The notes beneath the pieces are model-generated. The model did not search any database, was not told where the DNA came from, and saw only the letters and a program-made list of their open reading frames with translations. This document shows, piece after piece, positions 1-8,214 of a stretch of 39,048 bases of DNA (position 1 is the stretch's first letter; each line of letters starts with the position of its first letter). Source of the DNA: Flavobacteriales bacterium (lineage in GTDB: Bacteria > Bacteroidota > Bacteroidia > Flavobacteriales_D > SKUL01); the NCBI GenBank assembly GCA_007129985.1, contig SKUL01000325.1, positions 1 through 39,048 on the forward strand. The letters are read 5' to 3'. The position numbers and the translations under genes are program-made.

Positions 1-308
1 AAATCGTTGTAGTCCAGCGCGAAAATGACATCCGCATCTTCAATCAGCGGAAGAGCCTTGTCGCGCTCGCGCTCAAAGTTGATAACGTCGTCGTTTCCGG
101 GTAAAAAGTGCAGAAATGCGGGGTAGTCATTGGGTACGATAATGTGCACGTCGATTGCCCATTTTTTGAGAATGTGGTACCACGCAAGACCTGAGCCCAT
201 GGCATCACCGTCGGGATTTTTGTGTACGGTCACCACGGCCGACCTTCTATTAACCAGCAACTGCTTGAGCTGCAGATATGACTTTGTTGGAAAAGGCATT
301 TGAGACAT
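1..308 (-). CDS. nrnA: DHH-family phosphoesterase (NrnA-like), partial
   Basis: This is the N-terminal 102 codons of a DHH-family phosphoesterase; the gene continues past the left edge. The reverse strand reads from an ATG at 308 and shows the first DHH metal-binding motif, HKNPDGDAMGSGL, near residues 28-40, then a second aspartate in a FALDYND segment just before the edge. Family members such as NrnA degrade nano-RNAs and dephosphorylate pAp with divalent metal in the cytoplasm. The DHHA1 C-terminal half is outside the window, so the choice between NrnA and another DHH hydrolase rests on the N-terminus alone. A second in-frame ATG lies at 299. The gene is divergent from ndk, a common Bacteroidota arrangement. 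Confidence 0.85.
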   Translation of the reverse strand, partial: MSQMPFPTKSYLQLKQLLVNRRSAVVTVHKNPDGDAMGSGLAWYHILKKWAIDVHIIVPNDYPAFLHFLPGNDDVINFERERDKALPLIEDADVIFALDYND

Positions 309-336
309 GCGGTAAAAATAGCCATTGACATCCAAC

Positions 337-366
337 TTGGGGTAACGGTTGATTTTTCTACTTTTG
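337..366 (+). promoter_or_regulatory. Bacteroidota-type promoter of ndk
   Basis: TTG at 337-339, a 19-base spacer, then TACTTTTG at 359-366. This matches the Bacteroidota sigma-factor consensus TTG-N19-TAnnTTTG exactly. Transcription would start near 373, leaving a leader of about 25 bases before the ndk ATG. Confidence 0.65.
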
Positions 367-397
367 CGCCGATTTTAAAACCATAAAACGCAAAGCA

Positions 398-817
398 ATG
401 GCTGGAAACAGAACCTTCACCATGATTAAGCCCGACGCAGTGTCGGCCAACAATATTGGCAACATTCTCGCGATGATTGAAAAGGCCGGATTTCGCATCC
501 GCGCCATGAAATTTACCCGTTTGAGCCGTGTGGATGCCGAAACTTTTTACGCTGTACACAAAGAGCGTCCGTTTTTTGGCGAGCTCGTAGACTACATGAT
601 TTCAGGTCCGATTGTGGCAGCCATTCTTGAAAAAGACAATGCGGTAGAAGATTTCCGCAAACTGATTGGAGCCACTGACCCAGCTGAGGCAGCGGAAGGC
701 ACCATCCGAAAACTCTACGCTAAATCAAAAGCTGAGAACGCGGTTCACGGTTCCGACAGCGACGAGAATGCAGAAATCGAGTGCTCTTTTCACTTTGCCG
801 GCAGGGAGATTTACTGA
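398..817 (+). CDS. ndk: Nucleoside diphosphate kinase
   Basis: A complete 139-residue nucleoside diphosphate kinase, which transfers the gamma phosphate between nucleoside triphosphates and diphosphates through a phosphohistidine. The N-terminal TMIKPDAV segment (about residues 8-15) and the active-site NAVHGSD motif with His117 are present, and the length is normal for the bacterial family. The ATG is supported by a promoter ending at 366 and by the conserved start of the family. The gene stands alone between a divergent DHH phosphoesterase gene and its own terminator at 841-880. Confidence 0.98.
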   Translation: MAGNRTFTMIKPDAVSANNIGNILAMIEKAGFRIRAMKFTRLSRVDAETFYAVHKERPFFGELVDYMISGPIVAAILEKDNAVEDFRKLIGATDPAEAAEGTIRKLYAKSKAENAVHGSDSDENAEIECSFHFAGREIY

Positions 818-840
818 GAACTTCGTTCAGGGAAAGACAT

Positions 841-880
841 AAAAATCGCGGTGAGTCAATGATTCACCGCGATTTTTTTT
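841..880 (+). terminator. Intrinsic terminator after ndk
   Basis: A perfect 14-bp inverted repeat (841-854 with 864-877), extended inward by a few pairs, is followed by a T run to 880. The left arm begins with five A, so the hairpin could also terminate transcription coming from the opposite strand. Confidence 0.9.
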
Positions 881-1214
881 GAGGAGCGCTTGTTGATTCG
901 AACGTGAGGAGCTACGGTGTGTGACTCCTCCATCCACTTTATCCGGGTGAGGGATAATTGGCTGCCATCTTTCAGGCTGGCCGATTTGAGCAACCGGGGA
1001 AGTTCCCTTTCAATCCAAAACAGATCTTGGTTCTCAATCCAGGTGGCACCTCCCTTTTGGTGGAATACCCATCTCGGCAGATGCACCTTTCGGAAAAAAC
1101 GAACGAACAACGACGCAAGCTATGTATTTCAATCCGCAAACTACCCTGCTGCATACCAAAGGTTTCCAACCGGGTATTCACAATGCTTTTGAACAAATGT
1201 TGAAATCGTTTCAG
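856..1214 (-). pseudogene. Possible frameshifted gene behind the winged-helix gene
   Basis: I do not recognise this stretch. Directly after the stop of the 1211-1486 gene, one minus-strand frame gives protein-like sequence (LFKSIVNTRLETFGMQQG, IEIHSLRR) down to about 1110. A second frame then gives equally protein-like sequence (KVHLPRWVFHQKGGATWIE, IERELPRLLK, TRIKWMEESHTV) down to a stop inside the ndk terminator. The switch lies next to a run of six A at 1094-1099, a typical site of a single-base indel. Joined, they would give about 115 residues starting next to the upstream stop. It could be a decayed gene, an assembly error or chance. Confidence 0.27.
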
Positions 1215-1486
1215 CCTGCCATGCGTTGCGGCTGTTCTTCCTGCTCGGCCAGTAAAGATCTTCCCTTTCGGGTGAGGCAGTAACCTCCTTTGTTCTCGAT
1301 GAGATTTTCGAGGTACAAACGGGTAATGCGCTCCCCAATGCGCGCCTGATTGATAGATAGATTTGATGTGGATTCGATCCGTTTCCAAAAGGTACGTTCT
1401 AATTGCGATAAACCGATGTTCATTTTAAGCCCGTTTTCGCGATGGTCGCTGATGATGTCCAGTAGAAGTAGATCGTATTTGTCCAT
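1211..1486 (-). CDS. Small winged-helix-like protein, unknown role
   Basis: A 91-residue protein starting at the ATG at 1486. No family is recognised with certainty. The predicted pattern is helical, with an INQARIGERITRLYLENLIE helix pair (about 45-64) followed by GGYCLTRKGRSLLAE (about 67-81). That is the usual layout of a recognition helix plus the beta wing of small winged-helix DNA-binding proteins, where a YxLTxKGRxLL ending is common. Codon choice resembles neighbouring genes and there is no long hydrophobic stretch. It may be a transcription factor or a small DNA-binding partner of the decayed sequence just downstream. The reading frame looks real; the function is inferred. Confidence 0.55.
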   Translation of the reverse strand: MDKYDLLLLDIISDHRENGLKMNIGLSQLERTFWKRIESTSNLSINQARIGERITRLYLENLIENKGGYCLTRKGRSLLAEQEEQPQRMAG

Positions 1487-1755
1487 GACGTAAGTTAAAT
1501 TATTGAGGTTAGTGGTTCATTTTCGTTGCATTACCCCGATCAAACACACCTTCCTACCCATCAAACGATATCCATGCCCGTAACGATGTTCGGGTGCGGC
1601 AACACGTTGTTTTTTCAGGGATGGGAACCAAAAATCCGGAACCCGTTTGCGAAGCGAATGTAGGCAATGAAGCTACTCCTAACAAGCCATGTTGAAAACT
1701 CAGGAGATTTCCACAAGGCTGTTAAAAAGTAAATTTTGCGTTAAGTAATCCATGC

Positions 1756-2298
1756 TCATGAAATACCCAATTCCGGGTTTTTCCCCTTGATATTGCGGAA
1801 GAAACGAACCACAAAATCGGATTCTTCCTCCCAGGTTCCGGTGGCCATTTTTGCTTCGGTGATCTCTACGGTTCGCGTGGCGTAATTGAGCCCCACCAGA
1901 ACGTACGGGATGTTCACACCTCTGGCGATATGGTAGAATCCGCTGCGCAAAGAAGAAACTTTACCGCGGGTTCCCTCAGGCGAAAGCGCAAGGCGAAATT
2001 CTGGCATCTCCTTGAATATACGAATGGTAGCATCAACTGCTTTTTCGTTTGCCTGCCGGTTTACAGGAAATCCGCCAAGACTCAAAAAAAAGTTTTTGAA
2101 CGGAAATTTGAACAACTCCTTTTTGCCCAAAAAGCGGATATCAGTTTGTACATAATCGCGGGCAGCTACTCCGTAAATGAAATCCCAGCTACTGGTATGA
2201 GGACCAACCAACACAATGTACTTGGGCAAATCGGGGAGCTGGCCTGTTACCTTCCATCCGTTGCGCCTGAATACCCATCTGCAAAACGCCACAAACAT
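1756..2298 (-). CDS. PlsC-like 1-acylglycerol-3-phosphate acyltransferase family protein
   Basis: A 180-residue acyltransferase of the PlsC/LPLAT superfamily, which transfers an acyl chain from acyl-CoA or acyl-ACP to a glycerolipid or related acceptor at the inner membrane. The catalytic HX4D motif is HTSSWD (His34, Asp39). The acceptor-binding SPEGTR block lies at about 106-111, and GGFPVNR (about 75-81) is the third conserved block. At 180 residues it is shorter than classical PlsC (about 240) and lacks an obvious N-terminal membrane anchor, as in a compact subgroup seen in Bacteroidota. It is the last gene of the minus-strand operon, starting two bases after the coaE stop. The exact acceptor is unknown. 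Confidence 0.85.
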   Translation of the reverse strand: MFVAFCRWVFRRNGWKVTGQLPDLPKYIVLVGPHTSSWDFIYGVAARDYVQTDIRFLGKKELFKFPFKNFFLSLGGFPVNRQANEKAVDATIRIFKEMPEFRLALSPEGTRGKVSSLRSGFYHIARGVNIPYVLVGLNYATRTVEITEAKMATGTWEEESDFVVRFFRNIKGKNPELGIS

Positions 2299-2300
2299 AT

Positions 2301-2879
2301 TCAGCCCTCCAGTTGATTGATAATACTTTCTACCTGCGGAACCAATAGTTGTTGGTCGTCATTCACCACCACAAAATCGGCGTGCTTTGCTTTTTCGGCT
2401 TCGGGCAGTTGCTGCTCCATGCGCCGACGAACTGCCTGCTCGTTGGTTCCATCACGCTGCACTACTCTTTGGACGCGTAAATCAGCGGGAGCGGTTACAA
2501 CCAGGAGGGCATCGCAGTGCTTCCAGCTTCCGGTTTCAACGAGCAATGCCGATTCTTTGAAGCAAATTTCGCTCTTCTGCTCCTTCAGCCAGTTTTCAAA
2601 ATCAGTTTGTACTCGCGGATGAACCACGGCGTTGAGCTTTGCCAACAACCCGGCATTCCCGAAAACCTTCAGGGCAATAGCGGGCCTGTTCAAACCTGAA
2701 CCATCGCGGACATCTTCGCCCAGCAAGGATACGATGGACTCAATTAACTCCGAATCGGTTTCCTGCAGATGGCGGGCCCGTGCATCGGCGTCGTACACCG
2801 GATAACCCATGGCGCGAATCAAGCGGGCAACAGTGGATTTACCACTGCCTATTCCACCCGTAATTCCCACCAGCTTCAT
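2301..2879 (-). CDS. coaE: Dephospho-CoA kinase
   Basis: A 192-residue dephospho-CoA kinase, which performs the last step of coenzyme A synthesis by phosphorylating the 3' hydroxyl of dephospho-CoA with ATP. The Walker A loop GGIGSGKST is at residues 8-16, followed by the family-typical YDADARARHL substrate-binding segment (about 29-38) and the lid region around RRRMEQQLP. Length is normal. It starts three bases after the yajC stop and ends two bases before the acyltransferase start, so translation within the operon is probably coupled. Confidence 0.96.
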   Translation of the reverse strand: MKLVGITGGIGSGKSTVARLIRAMGYPVYDADARARHLQETDSELIESIVSLLGEDVRDGSGLNRPAIALKVFGNAGLLAKLNAVVHPRVQTDFENWLKEQKSEICFKESALLVETGSWKHCDALLVVTAPADLRVQRVVQRDGTNEQAVRRRMEQQLPEAEKAKHADFVVVNDDQQLLVPQVESIINQLEG

Positions 2880-2882
2880 GCA

Positions 2883-3212
2883 TCACTTTTTGGTCTCGAG
2901 GTCTTCGAGGGCCGCGGTGTTGTCGGGAGATATGGCCGACTTCTCCATGCGAAGTTTAGCTCCACCTGCATCAATCAAAATATTGGTGTCGTTAATTTCC
3001 AATATTTTGCCATGGATACCTCCGATGGTTACCACGCGCTGTCCTTTGGTTAGGCTCTCACGAAACTTCTTGGTTTCCTTGGCTTTCTTGGCCTGAGGGC
3101 GAATCATGAAAAAGTAAAAAACCACGATAATCGGCACCCAAAGAAAAAGTACTGTGGTCCATGATCCTTCGTCGCCGCCTGCCATCAGTAATACACTCAT
3201 TATTTGTGTCAT
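2883..3212 (-). CDS. yajC: Preprotein translocase subunit YajC
   Basis: A 109-residue YajC, the small inner-membrane protein that associates with SecDF and the SecYEG channel. It has one N-terminal membrane segment (about residues 19-36, VLFLWVPIIVVFYFFMI) followed directly by the diagnostic RPQAKKAKE sequence. A soluble domain follows, with VVTIGGIHGKI and the usual strand-rich C-terminus. It lies between a DUF1573 lipoprotein gene and coaE, which is a conserved Flavobacteriales order. Confidence 0.96.
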   Translation of the reverse strand: MTQIMSVLLMAGGDEGSWTTVLFLWVPIIVVFYFFMIRPQAKKAKETKKFRESLTKGQRVVTIGGIHGKILEINDTNILIDAGGAKLRMEKSAISPDNTAALEDLETKK

Positions 3213-3226
3213 GTCTGTTCTTGTAT

Positions 3227-3679
3227 TTAGTCCGGAGTTACAATTTCGCCCTCCAGCGTAAGTACGGTGGTTGAAGGCGATGTGTTGGCCACCACCCGGA
3301 TGGCTACACTTTGAAATCCTCTTTTGTTTTTGCTGTTAAACTCTACGTTGATGCTTCCTTCGCCTCCAGGAGGGATGGGGTCGCGTGGCCAGTCTTTCAT
3401 CACTGTGCAGCCACACGAGCCTTCCACAAAACTCAGCACCAAGGGAGACTTACCCTCGTTGGTAAAATGAAAGCTGTGCTCGATGCGTTCGCCGTCGCTG
3501 AGAACCCCGAACCCAAAAGTGGGCTCTTCGAAATGGATGACCGGCATCTTTTCGGGGTCTTTGCTGAACTGACTTTTAGGGTTGTGCAGAATATCGGTGT
3601 CAATGCGGTCACTCCTATCGGTAACGCGACATCCGCTGAACACCAGCAGCAGCACAAAAAATACTCCCAGATTTCGCAT
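3227..3679 (-). CDS. DUF1573 domain lipoprotein
   Basis: A 150-residue predicted lipoprotein. The signal peptide ends in the lipobox LVFSGC, with the lipidated cysteine at position 17. The mature part is a single DUF1573 domain, an immunoglobulin-like fold related to the ASPM/SPD-2/Hydin group. Its characteristic stretch includes FTNEGKSPLVLS, GSCGCTV and IPPGGEGSINVEFN. The function of DUF1573 proteins in Bacteroidota is not established; they are thought to be periplasmic or surface proteins. The gene starts one base after the nusB stop, so it is co-transcribed with nusB and yajC. Confidence 0.88.
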   Translation of the reverse strand: MRNLGVFFVLLLVFSGCRVTDRSDRIDTDILHNPKSQFSKDPEKMPVIHFEEPTFGFGVLSDGERIEHSFHFTNEGKSPLVLSFVEGSCGCTVMKDWPRDPIPPGGEGSINVEFNSKNKRGFQSVAIRVVANTSPSTTVLTLEGEIVTPD

Positions 3680-3680
3680 A

Positions 3681-4631
3681 TCAGTTTTCTATCAGTCCTC
3701 TGCCCGTTTTTTTAATCATTCCGCTCTCTTTCATCTCGGCGAAGAGCTTGTCGAGGATACCATTGATAAAGGTATTGCTTTTGGGCGTACTGTAATATTT
3801 GGAGATTTCGATGTACTCGTTGAGCGTAACCTTTGTTGGAATCTGCCGGAATTCGCGTGCTTCACTCAACGCCATCTTCATCAGAATCATATCGAGCAGG
3901 GCTATGCGCTCCATGTCCCAGTTCTCTGCTTTGGCGTTGATGAGCGCCTCATTCTCTTCACTCTGAAGAATGGTTTGGCGGTACAAATGCCGCACAAATT
4001 GCTGCTCGTCTTCGGGGTCCTTATACAATTCAAGAACCGGATGATCACTTCCTGACTTCTCACCAAAAGACTTGAATGTTTTGAGCGCCATGGAGCTGGC
4101 AAGGTCCAAATCATCTACCCAGTAAATACTGTTGTCCTCAAAATACTGTTGCAACGGCTCGTGGTTCACAACATGGGTCTTAAACAGGTTGATGATAACC
4201 TGCCTGTCGGTTTCGTAGTCCGTTTCGGGAGCTTCCATGTACGATTTGTACTCCTCTGTTTCAGTCAGGAGGCGGTACATTTTCTTCATCATTTCCTGCT
4301 GTCCGCCCCAGCCGATTTTCTCTTTTTCGGTAGCGTTCTTCAGGGCCTGATTCTGCTGCAACTGCACGATGAGCGCATTTTCCACAAAGCGCATGTTGGG
4401 GTTGAGGTCTTCTTGAGAAGGAAGTTTCTTCTTTTTCTTTTCCTCGATGTGCAGATTGGCCTGATGGGCAATTTCCACAAAAATCAATAGAAGGGAGATA
4501 TACATCTCTCGCATCTTGGCGATGGAGTGAAAAAGCTCTTTTTCACCTTTGTCCAGGCTCTCTTTGCTCTGCTGAAAATAGGCATAGAGGGCGTGAAAAA
4601 TCTTGATACGAAGATGTCGTCTGTTCAGCAC
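3681..4631 (-). CDS. nusB: Transcription antitermination factor NusB
   Basis: NusB binds boxA RNA with NusE/S10 and supports rRNA antitermination. The C-terminal half carries the NusB signature: ERIALLDMILMKMAL, then IPTKVTLNEYIEISKYYS, then FINGILDKL. The N-terminal half begins LNRRHLRIKIFHALYAY, the normal start of the Bacteroidota form. I chose the GTG at 4631 (316 residues), because the open frame extending upstream to 4820 is out-of-frame leucine dehydrogenase sequence. The GTG sits five bases after the dehydrogenase stop. The protein is about twice the length of E. coli NusB, as usual in this phylum, with a long charged insert (EEKKKKKLPS) in the middle. Confidence 0.93.
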   Translation of the reverse strand: MLNRRHLRIKIFHALYAYFQQSKESLDKGEKELFHSIAKMREMYISLLLIFVEIAHQANLHIEEKKKKKLPSQEDLNPNMRFVENALIVQLQQNQALKNATEKEKIGWGGQQEMMKKMYRLLTETEEYKSYMEAPETDYETDRQVIINLFKTHVVNHEPLQQYFEDNSIYWVDDLDLASSMALKTFKSFGEKSGSDHPVLELYKDPEDEQQFVRHLYRQTILQSEENEALINAKAENWDMERIALLDMILMKMALSEAREFRQIPTKVTLNEYIEISKYYSTPKSNTFINGILDKLFAEMKESGMIKKTGRGLIEN

Positions 4632-4636
4632 GGCGA

Positions 4637-5743
4637 TTAGATTCTCTGGTTGATGGATGCAATACTTGCGATACGCTCCTCGGCCATACGATTGGCGGCG
4701 AGGTAAGTGGGTATCTTTTCGTCGGCCGATTTCTGCAGGATATTGAGGGTGGTTTGGTAGATGTCTTCCGTTTGGCGGTAAGCCATATCGCGGTTGTATC
4801 CAATCACCTCGGAGTAGCAATTGATGATGCCTCCTGCGTTAATCAGAAAATCAGGGGCGTAAATAATGCCTTTCTCCATGACGGCTGCACCGTGGCGTGC
4901 TTCTTCGGCGAGCTGATTGTTGGCTGCACCGGCAATGATGCTGCAACGCAAACGGCTCAGGGTGTCATCGTTGATGGTAGCACCCAAAGCGCATGGAGCG
5001 TAAATATCCATGTCGGCATCGTACACCTTGTCGGCATCCACTACTTCCACGGCGAACTTGGCTTTGGTGGCTTTGATGCGGTCTTCATGGATGTCGCTGA
5101 TGGCCACCTTGGCGCCTTCTTTAACAAGCAGTTCAACCAGGTATTGACCCACATGACCGGCTCCTTGAACCAGCACCTTCTTGCCTGCGAGGTTGTCATT
5201 TCCTGATTGGTGTTTCACGGCCGCTTTCATACCCATGTACACTCCATATGCGGTAACAGGCGACGGGTCTCCTCCTCCACCCCGGTACTCGGGCAAACCG
5301 GCAACGTGCTCGGTTTCCATGCTCACGTATTCAATGTCGCGGGTGGTGATGCCCACGTCTTCGGCGGTGATGTACTTTCCGCCCAGGCTATCCACAAACT
5401 GACCAAAACGACGGAAAAGCGCCTCGCTCTTGTGTTTGCGGCTATCGCCAATGATTACAGCTTTTCCACCACCGAGATTCAACCCCGAAATAGCTGATTT
5501 ATAGGTCATTCCGCGAGACAAACGAAGCACGTCGTTGAGTGCTTCCATCTCGTTGTTGTAAGTCCACATGCGCGTACCTCCCAAACTTGGGCCAAGTACA
5601 GTGTTGTGCACTGCAATAATGGCCCGAAGTCCTGTGGCTTTATCCTGACAAAAGAGCACCTGTTCGTGATCCATATCCACCATGGGGCGGATAATTGGGT
5701 TCTCGTAGGTGCCAACCGATTGCTGTTCTTCTACTTTCAACAT
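4637..5743 (-). CDS. ldh: Leucine dehydrogenase (Glu/Leu/Phe/Val dehydrogenase family)
   Basis: A 368-residue NAD-dependent amino acid dehydrogenase of the branched-chain type, which oxidatively deaminates leucine, valine and isoleucine to 2-oxo acids and ammonia. The catalytic region has SRGMTYKSAISGLNLGGGKA with Lys82 and Lys94, and the Rossmann dinucleotide loop is GAGHVG (194-199). The substrate-binding segments YITAEDVG and GAANNQL are also present. Length is typical for leucine dehydrogenase and shorter than glutamate dehydrogenase. It heads the operon that continues into nusB, a conserved Flavobacteriales neighbourhood. Leucine is the best guess for the preferred substrate, by family. 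Confidence 0.93.
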   Translation of the reverse strand: MLKVEEQQSVGTYENPIIRPMVDMDHEQVLFCQDKATGLRAIIAVHNTVLGPSLGGTRMWTYNNEMEALNDVLRLSRGMTYKSAISGLNLGGGKAVIIGDSRKHKSEALFRRFGQFVDSLGGKYITAEDVGITTRDIEYVSMETEHVAGLPEYRGGGGDPSPVTAYGVYMGMKAAVKHQSGNDNLAGKKVLVQGAGHVGQYLVELLVKEGAKVAISDIHEDRIKATKAKFAVEVVDADKVYDADMDIYAPCALGATINDDTLSRLRCSIIAGAANNQLAEEARHGAAVMEKGIIYAPDFLINAGGIINCYSEVIGYNRDMAYRQTEDIYQTTLNILQKSADEKIPTYLAANRMAEERIASIASINQRI

Positions 5744-5815
5744 TTGATGGAAAAAAGAGTTTTATGATGGAATCGCGTACTTTTAAACCCGCTAAAACGG
5801 GGGTCTAACCAGCGG

Positions 5816-5823
5816 CAAAAATA
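5816..5823 (-). promoter_or_regulatory. Candidate -7 element for the ldh-nusB-coaE operon
   Basis: On the minus strand this reads TATTTTTG, a full match to the Bacteroidota -7 element TAnnTTTG, about 70 bases upstream of the leucine dehydrogenase ATG. No TTG is found at the usual 19-21 base spacing, so this is a partial match only. Confidence 0.35.
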
Positions 5824-5863
5824 CAGAATAATTGTTGCCTCCCTTTCCGTTTTATACCAAGCC

Positions 5864-7759
5864 ATGAAACACCTCGCACACCTCAACCGGTACTTTGTTC
5901 AATACAAGTGGCACATGGTGTTGGGAATTGTGTTCATCATTCTGAGCAACATTTTTCAGGTGTATGCGCCGCAGGTGGTTCGCGGTGCTTTCGACATGCT
6001 TCAGGAGTCTATTGAACAGTACAACACCATGGGTGATGACGACCCCGCGGAACTCACCATGCCCTCTTCCGTTGCCCTCGTGCTGCCGATGATTGGTCAG
6101 GACCCGGCAGACTGGCTGAAGCTCGATAACAAAAAGCAACTCGCCCAAACCATTCTCAGCCTGAGTATTGTATTAGCTGTGTTGTACCTGGTGCTGGCTT
6201 TGCTGAAAGGGATTTTCCTGTTTTTCACGCGGCAGACGCTTATCGTGATGTCGCGGCACATTGAATACGACCTGAAAAACGAAATCTTCGACCACTACCA
6301 GCGCCTCGACCTGGCTTTTTACAAGCGCAACAATACGGGCGATTTGATGAACCGCATCAGCGAGGATGTGAGTCGTGTAAGGATGTATCTCGGCCCTGCG
6401 GTGATGTACACCATTAACCTTGTGGTGCTGTTTATTCTGGCCATTGGAGCCATGCTTTCGGTGAGCCCCTTGCTGACGATGTACGTGTTGATTCCGCTGC
6501 CCATTATGTCGGTGCTCATTTATTACGTGAGCACCATCATCAACAAGAAAAGCGAGGAAGTGCAACGGCAGCAATCGCTTTTATCCACCTTGAGCCAGGA
6601 GGCTTTTTCGGGCATCAGGGTATTGAAAGCTTTCAACAAGGAACTACAATACAGCCAGCGTTTTGACGACGCTTGTAAGGTGTACCGAAAACGTCAACTC
6701 TCACTTGTAAAGGTGGATGCGCTCTTTATGCCCACCATTATATTACTTATCGGACTCAGCACCATGCTTGCCATTTATGTGGGTGGCGTGATGGTCATCA
6801 ACGGGCGCGACGGCATTACCGTGGGAAACATCGCCGAGTTCGTCATTTATGTGAACATGCTTACGTGGCCTTTTGCTGCGGTGGGCTGGGTAACGTCGCT
6901 GGTGCAGAGGGCATCCGCGTCGCAGGAGCGCATCAATGAATTTTTGAAGCAGGAACCCGAAATCCGCAACGAGCGAGAAACCGATGCGCCCATCCGAGGA
7001 AAAATTGAGTTTAGGAATGTGTCCTTCCGTTATCCCGATACCGGAATTCAGGCTCTCAAGGGTGTGTCCTTTAGCGTGGACTCCGGTAAAACACTCGCCA
7101 TATTAGGCCGAACCGGCTCCGGAAAATCAACCATTGCCAACCTTGTTGCCAGACTTTTTGAGGCCGACAGCGGCGAGATTCTGGTTGACAACCAACCCAT
7201 TCGGGAGCACAATCTCTATCAATTGCGACGCAGCATTGGCTATGTACCGCAGGATGTGTTCTTGTTTTCTGACAGCATTGCCAACAACATCAGTTTTGGA
7301 TTGGACCCCGGTTCGGAGTTTCCTTTGCAGATTCGCGAGGCCGCCCGAAAAGCCGATGTGCTGCAAAACATTGAAGACTTCCGCGACCAGTTTGAAACTG
7401 TATTGGGCGAGCGCGGCATTACACTTTCCGGCGGACAAAAACAGCGTGTGTCTATTGCACGTGCCATCGCCAAAGACCCCAAAATTCTTATTCTTGATGA
7501 CTGCCTTTCTGCGGTGGATACCGAAACCGAGGAGAACATTCTGCAGAACCTGAAACCGGTGATGAAAGACAAAACTGCCATCATTATCAGTCATCGGGCA
7601 TCCTCTGTAAAAAGTGCCGACCACATTTTGATACTGGATGAAGGCCTTGTTGCCGAAGAAGGAACCCACGAAGAACTGATTGAAAAACAGGGCATTTACT
7701 TCGAACTCTACCAGCAACAATTAGCCGAATCGCAAAAAATTACCGACGAACAAGCTTAA
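5864..7759 (+). CDS. ABC exporter, fused membrane and ATPase domains (MsbA/MdlB-like)
   Basis: A 631-residue type IV ABC half-transporter. The N-terminal membrane domain (to about residue 350) has six hydrophobic segments, the first at about 19-36. The ATPase domain follows, with Walker A GRTGSGKST (about 415-423), Q-loop YVPQDVFLF, signature LSGGQKQR (about 521-528), Walker B ILILDD (about 541-546), D-loop SAVD and switch histidine in IISHR. The residue after the Walker B aspartate is Asp where most exporters have the catalytic Glu. A loop of about 60 residues between the first two membrane helices is longer than in MsbA. It presumably acts as a homodimer exporting lipid, peptide or drug. 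Substrate is unknown. It is transcribed divergently from the ldh operon. Confidence 0.9.
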   Translation: MKHLAHLNRYFVQYKWHMVLGIVFIILSNIFQVYAPQVVRGAFDMLQESIEQYNTMGDDDPAELTMPSSVALVLPMIGQDPADWLKLDNKKQLAQTILSLSIVLAVLYLVLALLKGIFLFFTRQTLIVMSRHIEYDLKNEIFDHYQRLDLAFYKRNNTGDLMNRISEDVSRVRMYLGPAVMYTINLVVLFILAIGAMLSVSPLLTMYVLIPLPIMSVLIYYVSTIINKKSEEVQRQQSLLSTLSQEAFSGIRVLKAFNKELQYSQRFDDACKVYRKRQLSLVKVDALFMPTIILLIGLSTMLAIYVGGVMVINGRDGITVGNIAEFVIYVNMLTWPFAAVGWVTSLVQRASASQERINEFLKQEPEIRNERETDAPIRGKIEFRNVSFRYPDTGIQALKGVSFSVDSGKTLAILGRTGSGKSTIANLVARLFEADSGEILVDNQPIREHNLYQLRRSIGYVPQDVFLFSDSIANNISFGLDPGSEFPLQIREAARKADVLQNIEDFRDQFETVLGERGITLSGGQKQRVSIARAIAKDPKILILDDCLSAVDTETEENILQNLKPVMKDKTAIIISHRASSVKSADHILILDEGLVAEEGTHEELIEKQGIYFELYQQQLAESQKITDEQA

Positions 7760-7772
7760 ATCGGGAATTTTT

Positions 7773-7780
7773 TATATTTG
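7773..7780 (+). promoter_or_regulatory. Candidate -7 element for the DUF3276 gene
   Basis: TATATTTG fully matches TAnnTTTG and lies 35 bases before the ATG at 7816, a suitable distance for a short leader. No TTG occurs at the usual upstream spacing. Confidence 0.45.
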
Positions 7781-7815
7781 TTTGGATTCGATCAACCAAA
7801 AAACCAAACAACAAC

Positions 7816-8205
7816 ATGTCTGACCACGGAGCGAATAGAAAGTCGCGGGAGGATGTTTATTCGAAAGCAGTACGAGCCGGCAAACGCACCTACTTTTTCG
7901 ATGTGAAGAGCACCCGCGGAAATGACCTTTACCTGACCATTACGGAGAGCAAAAAGCGCTACTCAGATAACGGCGACACTTATTACGAAAAGCACAAACT
8001 TTTTCTCTACAAGGAGGACTTTGAGAAGTTCATTGAAGGCTTGCAGGACACCATTGATGAAATTTACGAGCTACAAAACGGAAACGGCGTTTACAACAAC
8101 GGTAAGGAAGAACTTCCGGAGCGGGAGTATGGTAACCGCGCTGCCGAAACCGTAGAGCCGTACAACGATGTCAGCTTTGACGATCTCGGCAAAACGGGCG
8201 AATAA
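7816..8205 (+). CDS. PUR-alpha-like nucleic-acid-binding protein (DUF3276)
   Basis: A 129-residue protein of the DUF3276 family, which is nearly restricted to Bacteroidota and has a PUR-alpha-like fold that binds single-stranded DNA or RNA. The recognisable core runs from SKAVRAGKRTYFFDVKST through DLYLTITESKK to HKLFLYKEDFEKFIEGL (about residues 17-78). The C-terminal tail is acidic and probably disordered. Its cellular role is not settled; nucleic-acid binding is inferred from the fold. It has its own -7 element. It converges with the FMN reductase gene, with only nine bases between the two stops. Confidence 0.9.
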   Translation: MSDHGANRKSREDVYSKAVRAGKRTYFFDVKSTRGNDLYLTITESKKRYSDNGDTYYEKHKLFLYKEDFEKFIEGLQDTIDEIYELQNGNGVYNNGKEELPEREYGNRAAETVEPYNDVSFDDLGKTGE

Positions 8206-8214
8206 GTCAATCTT

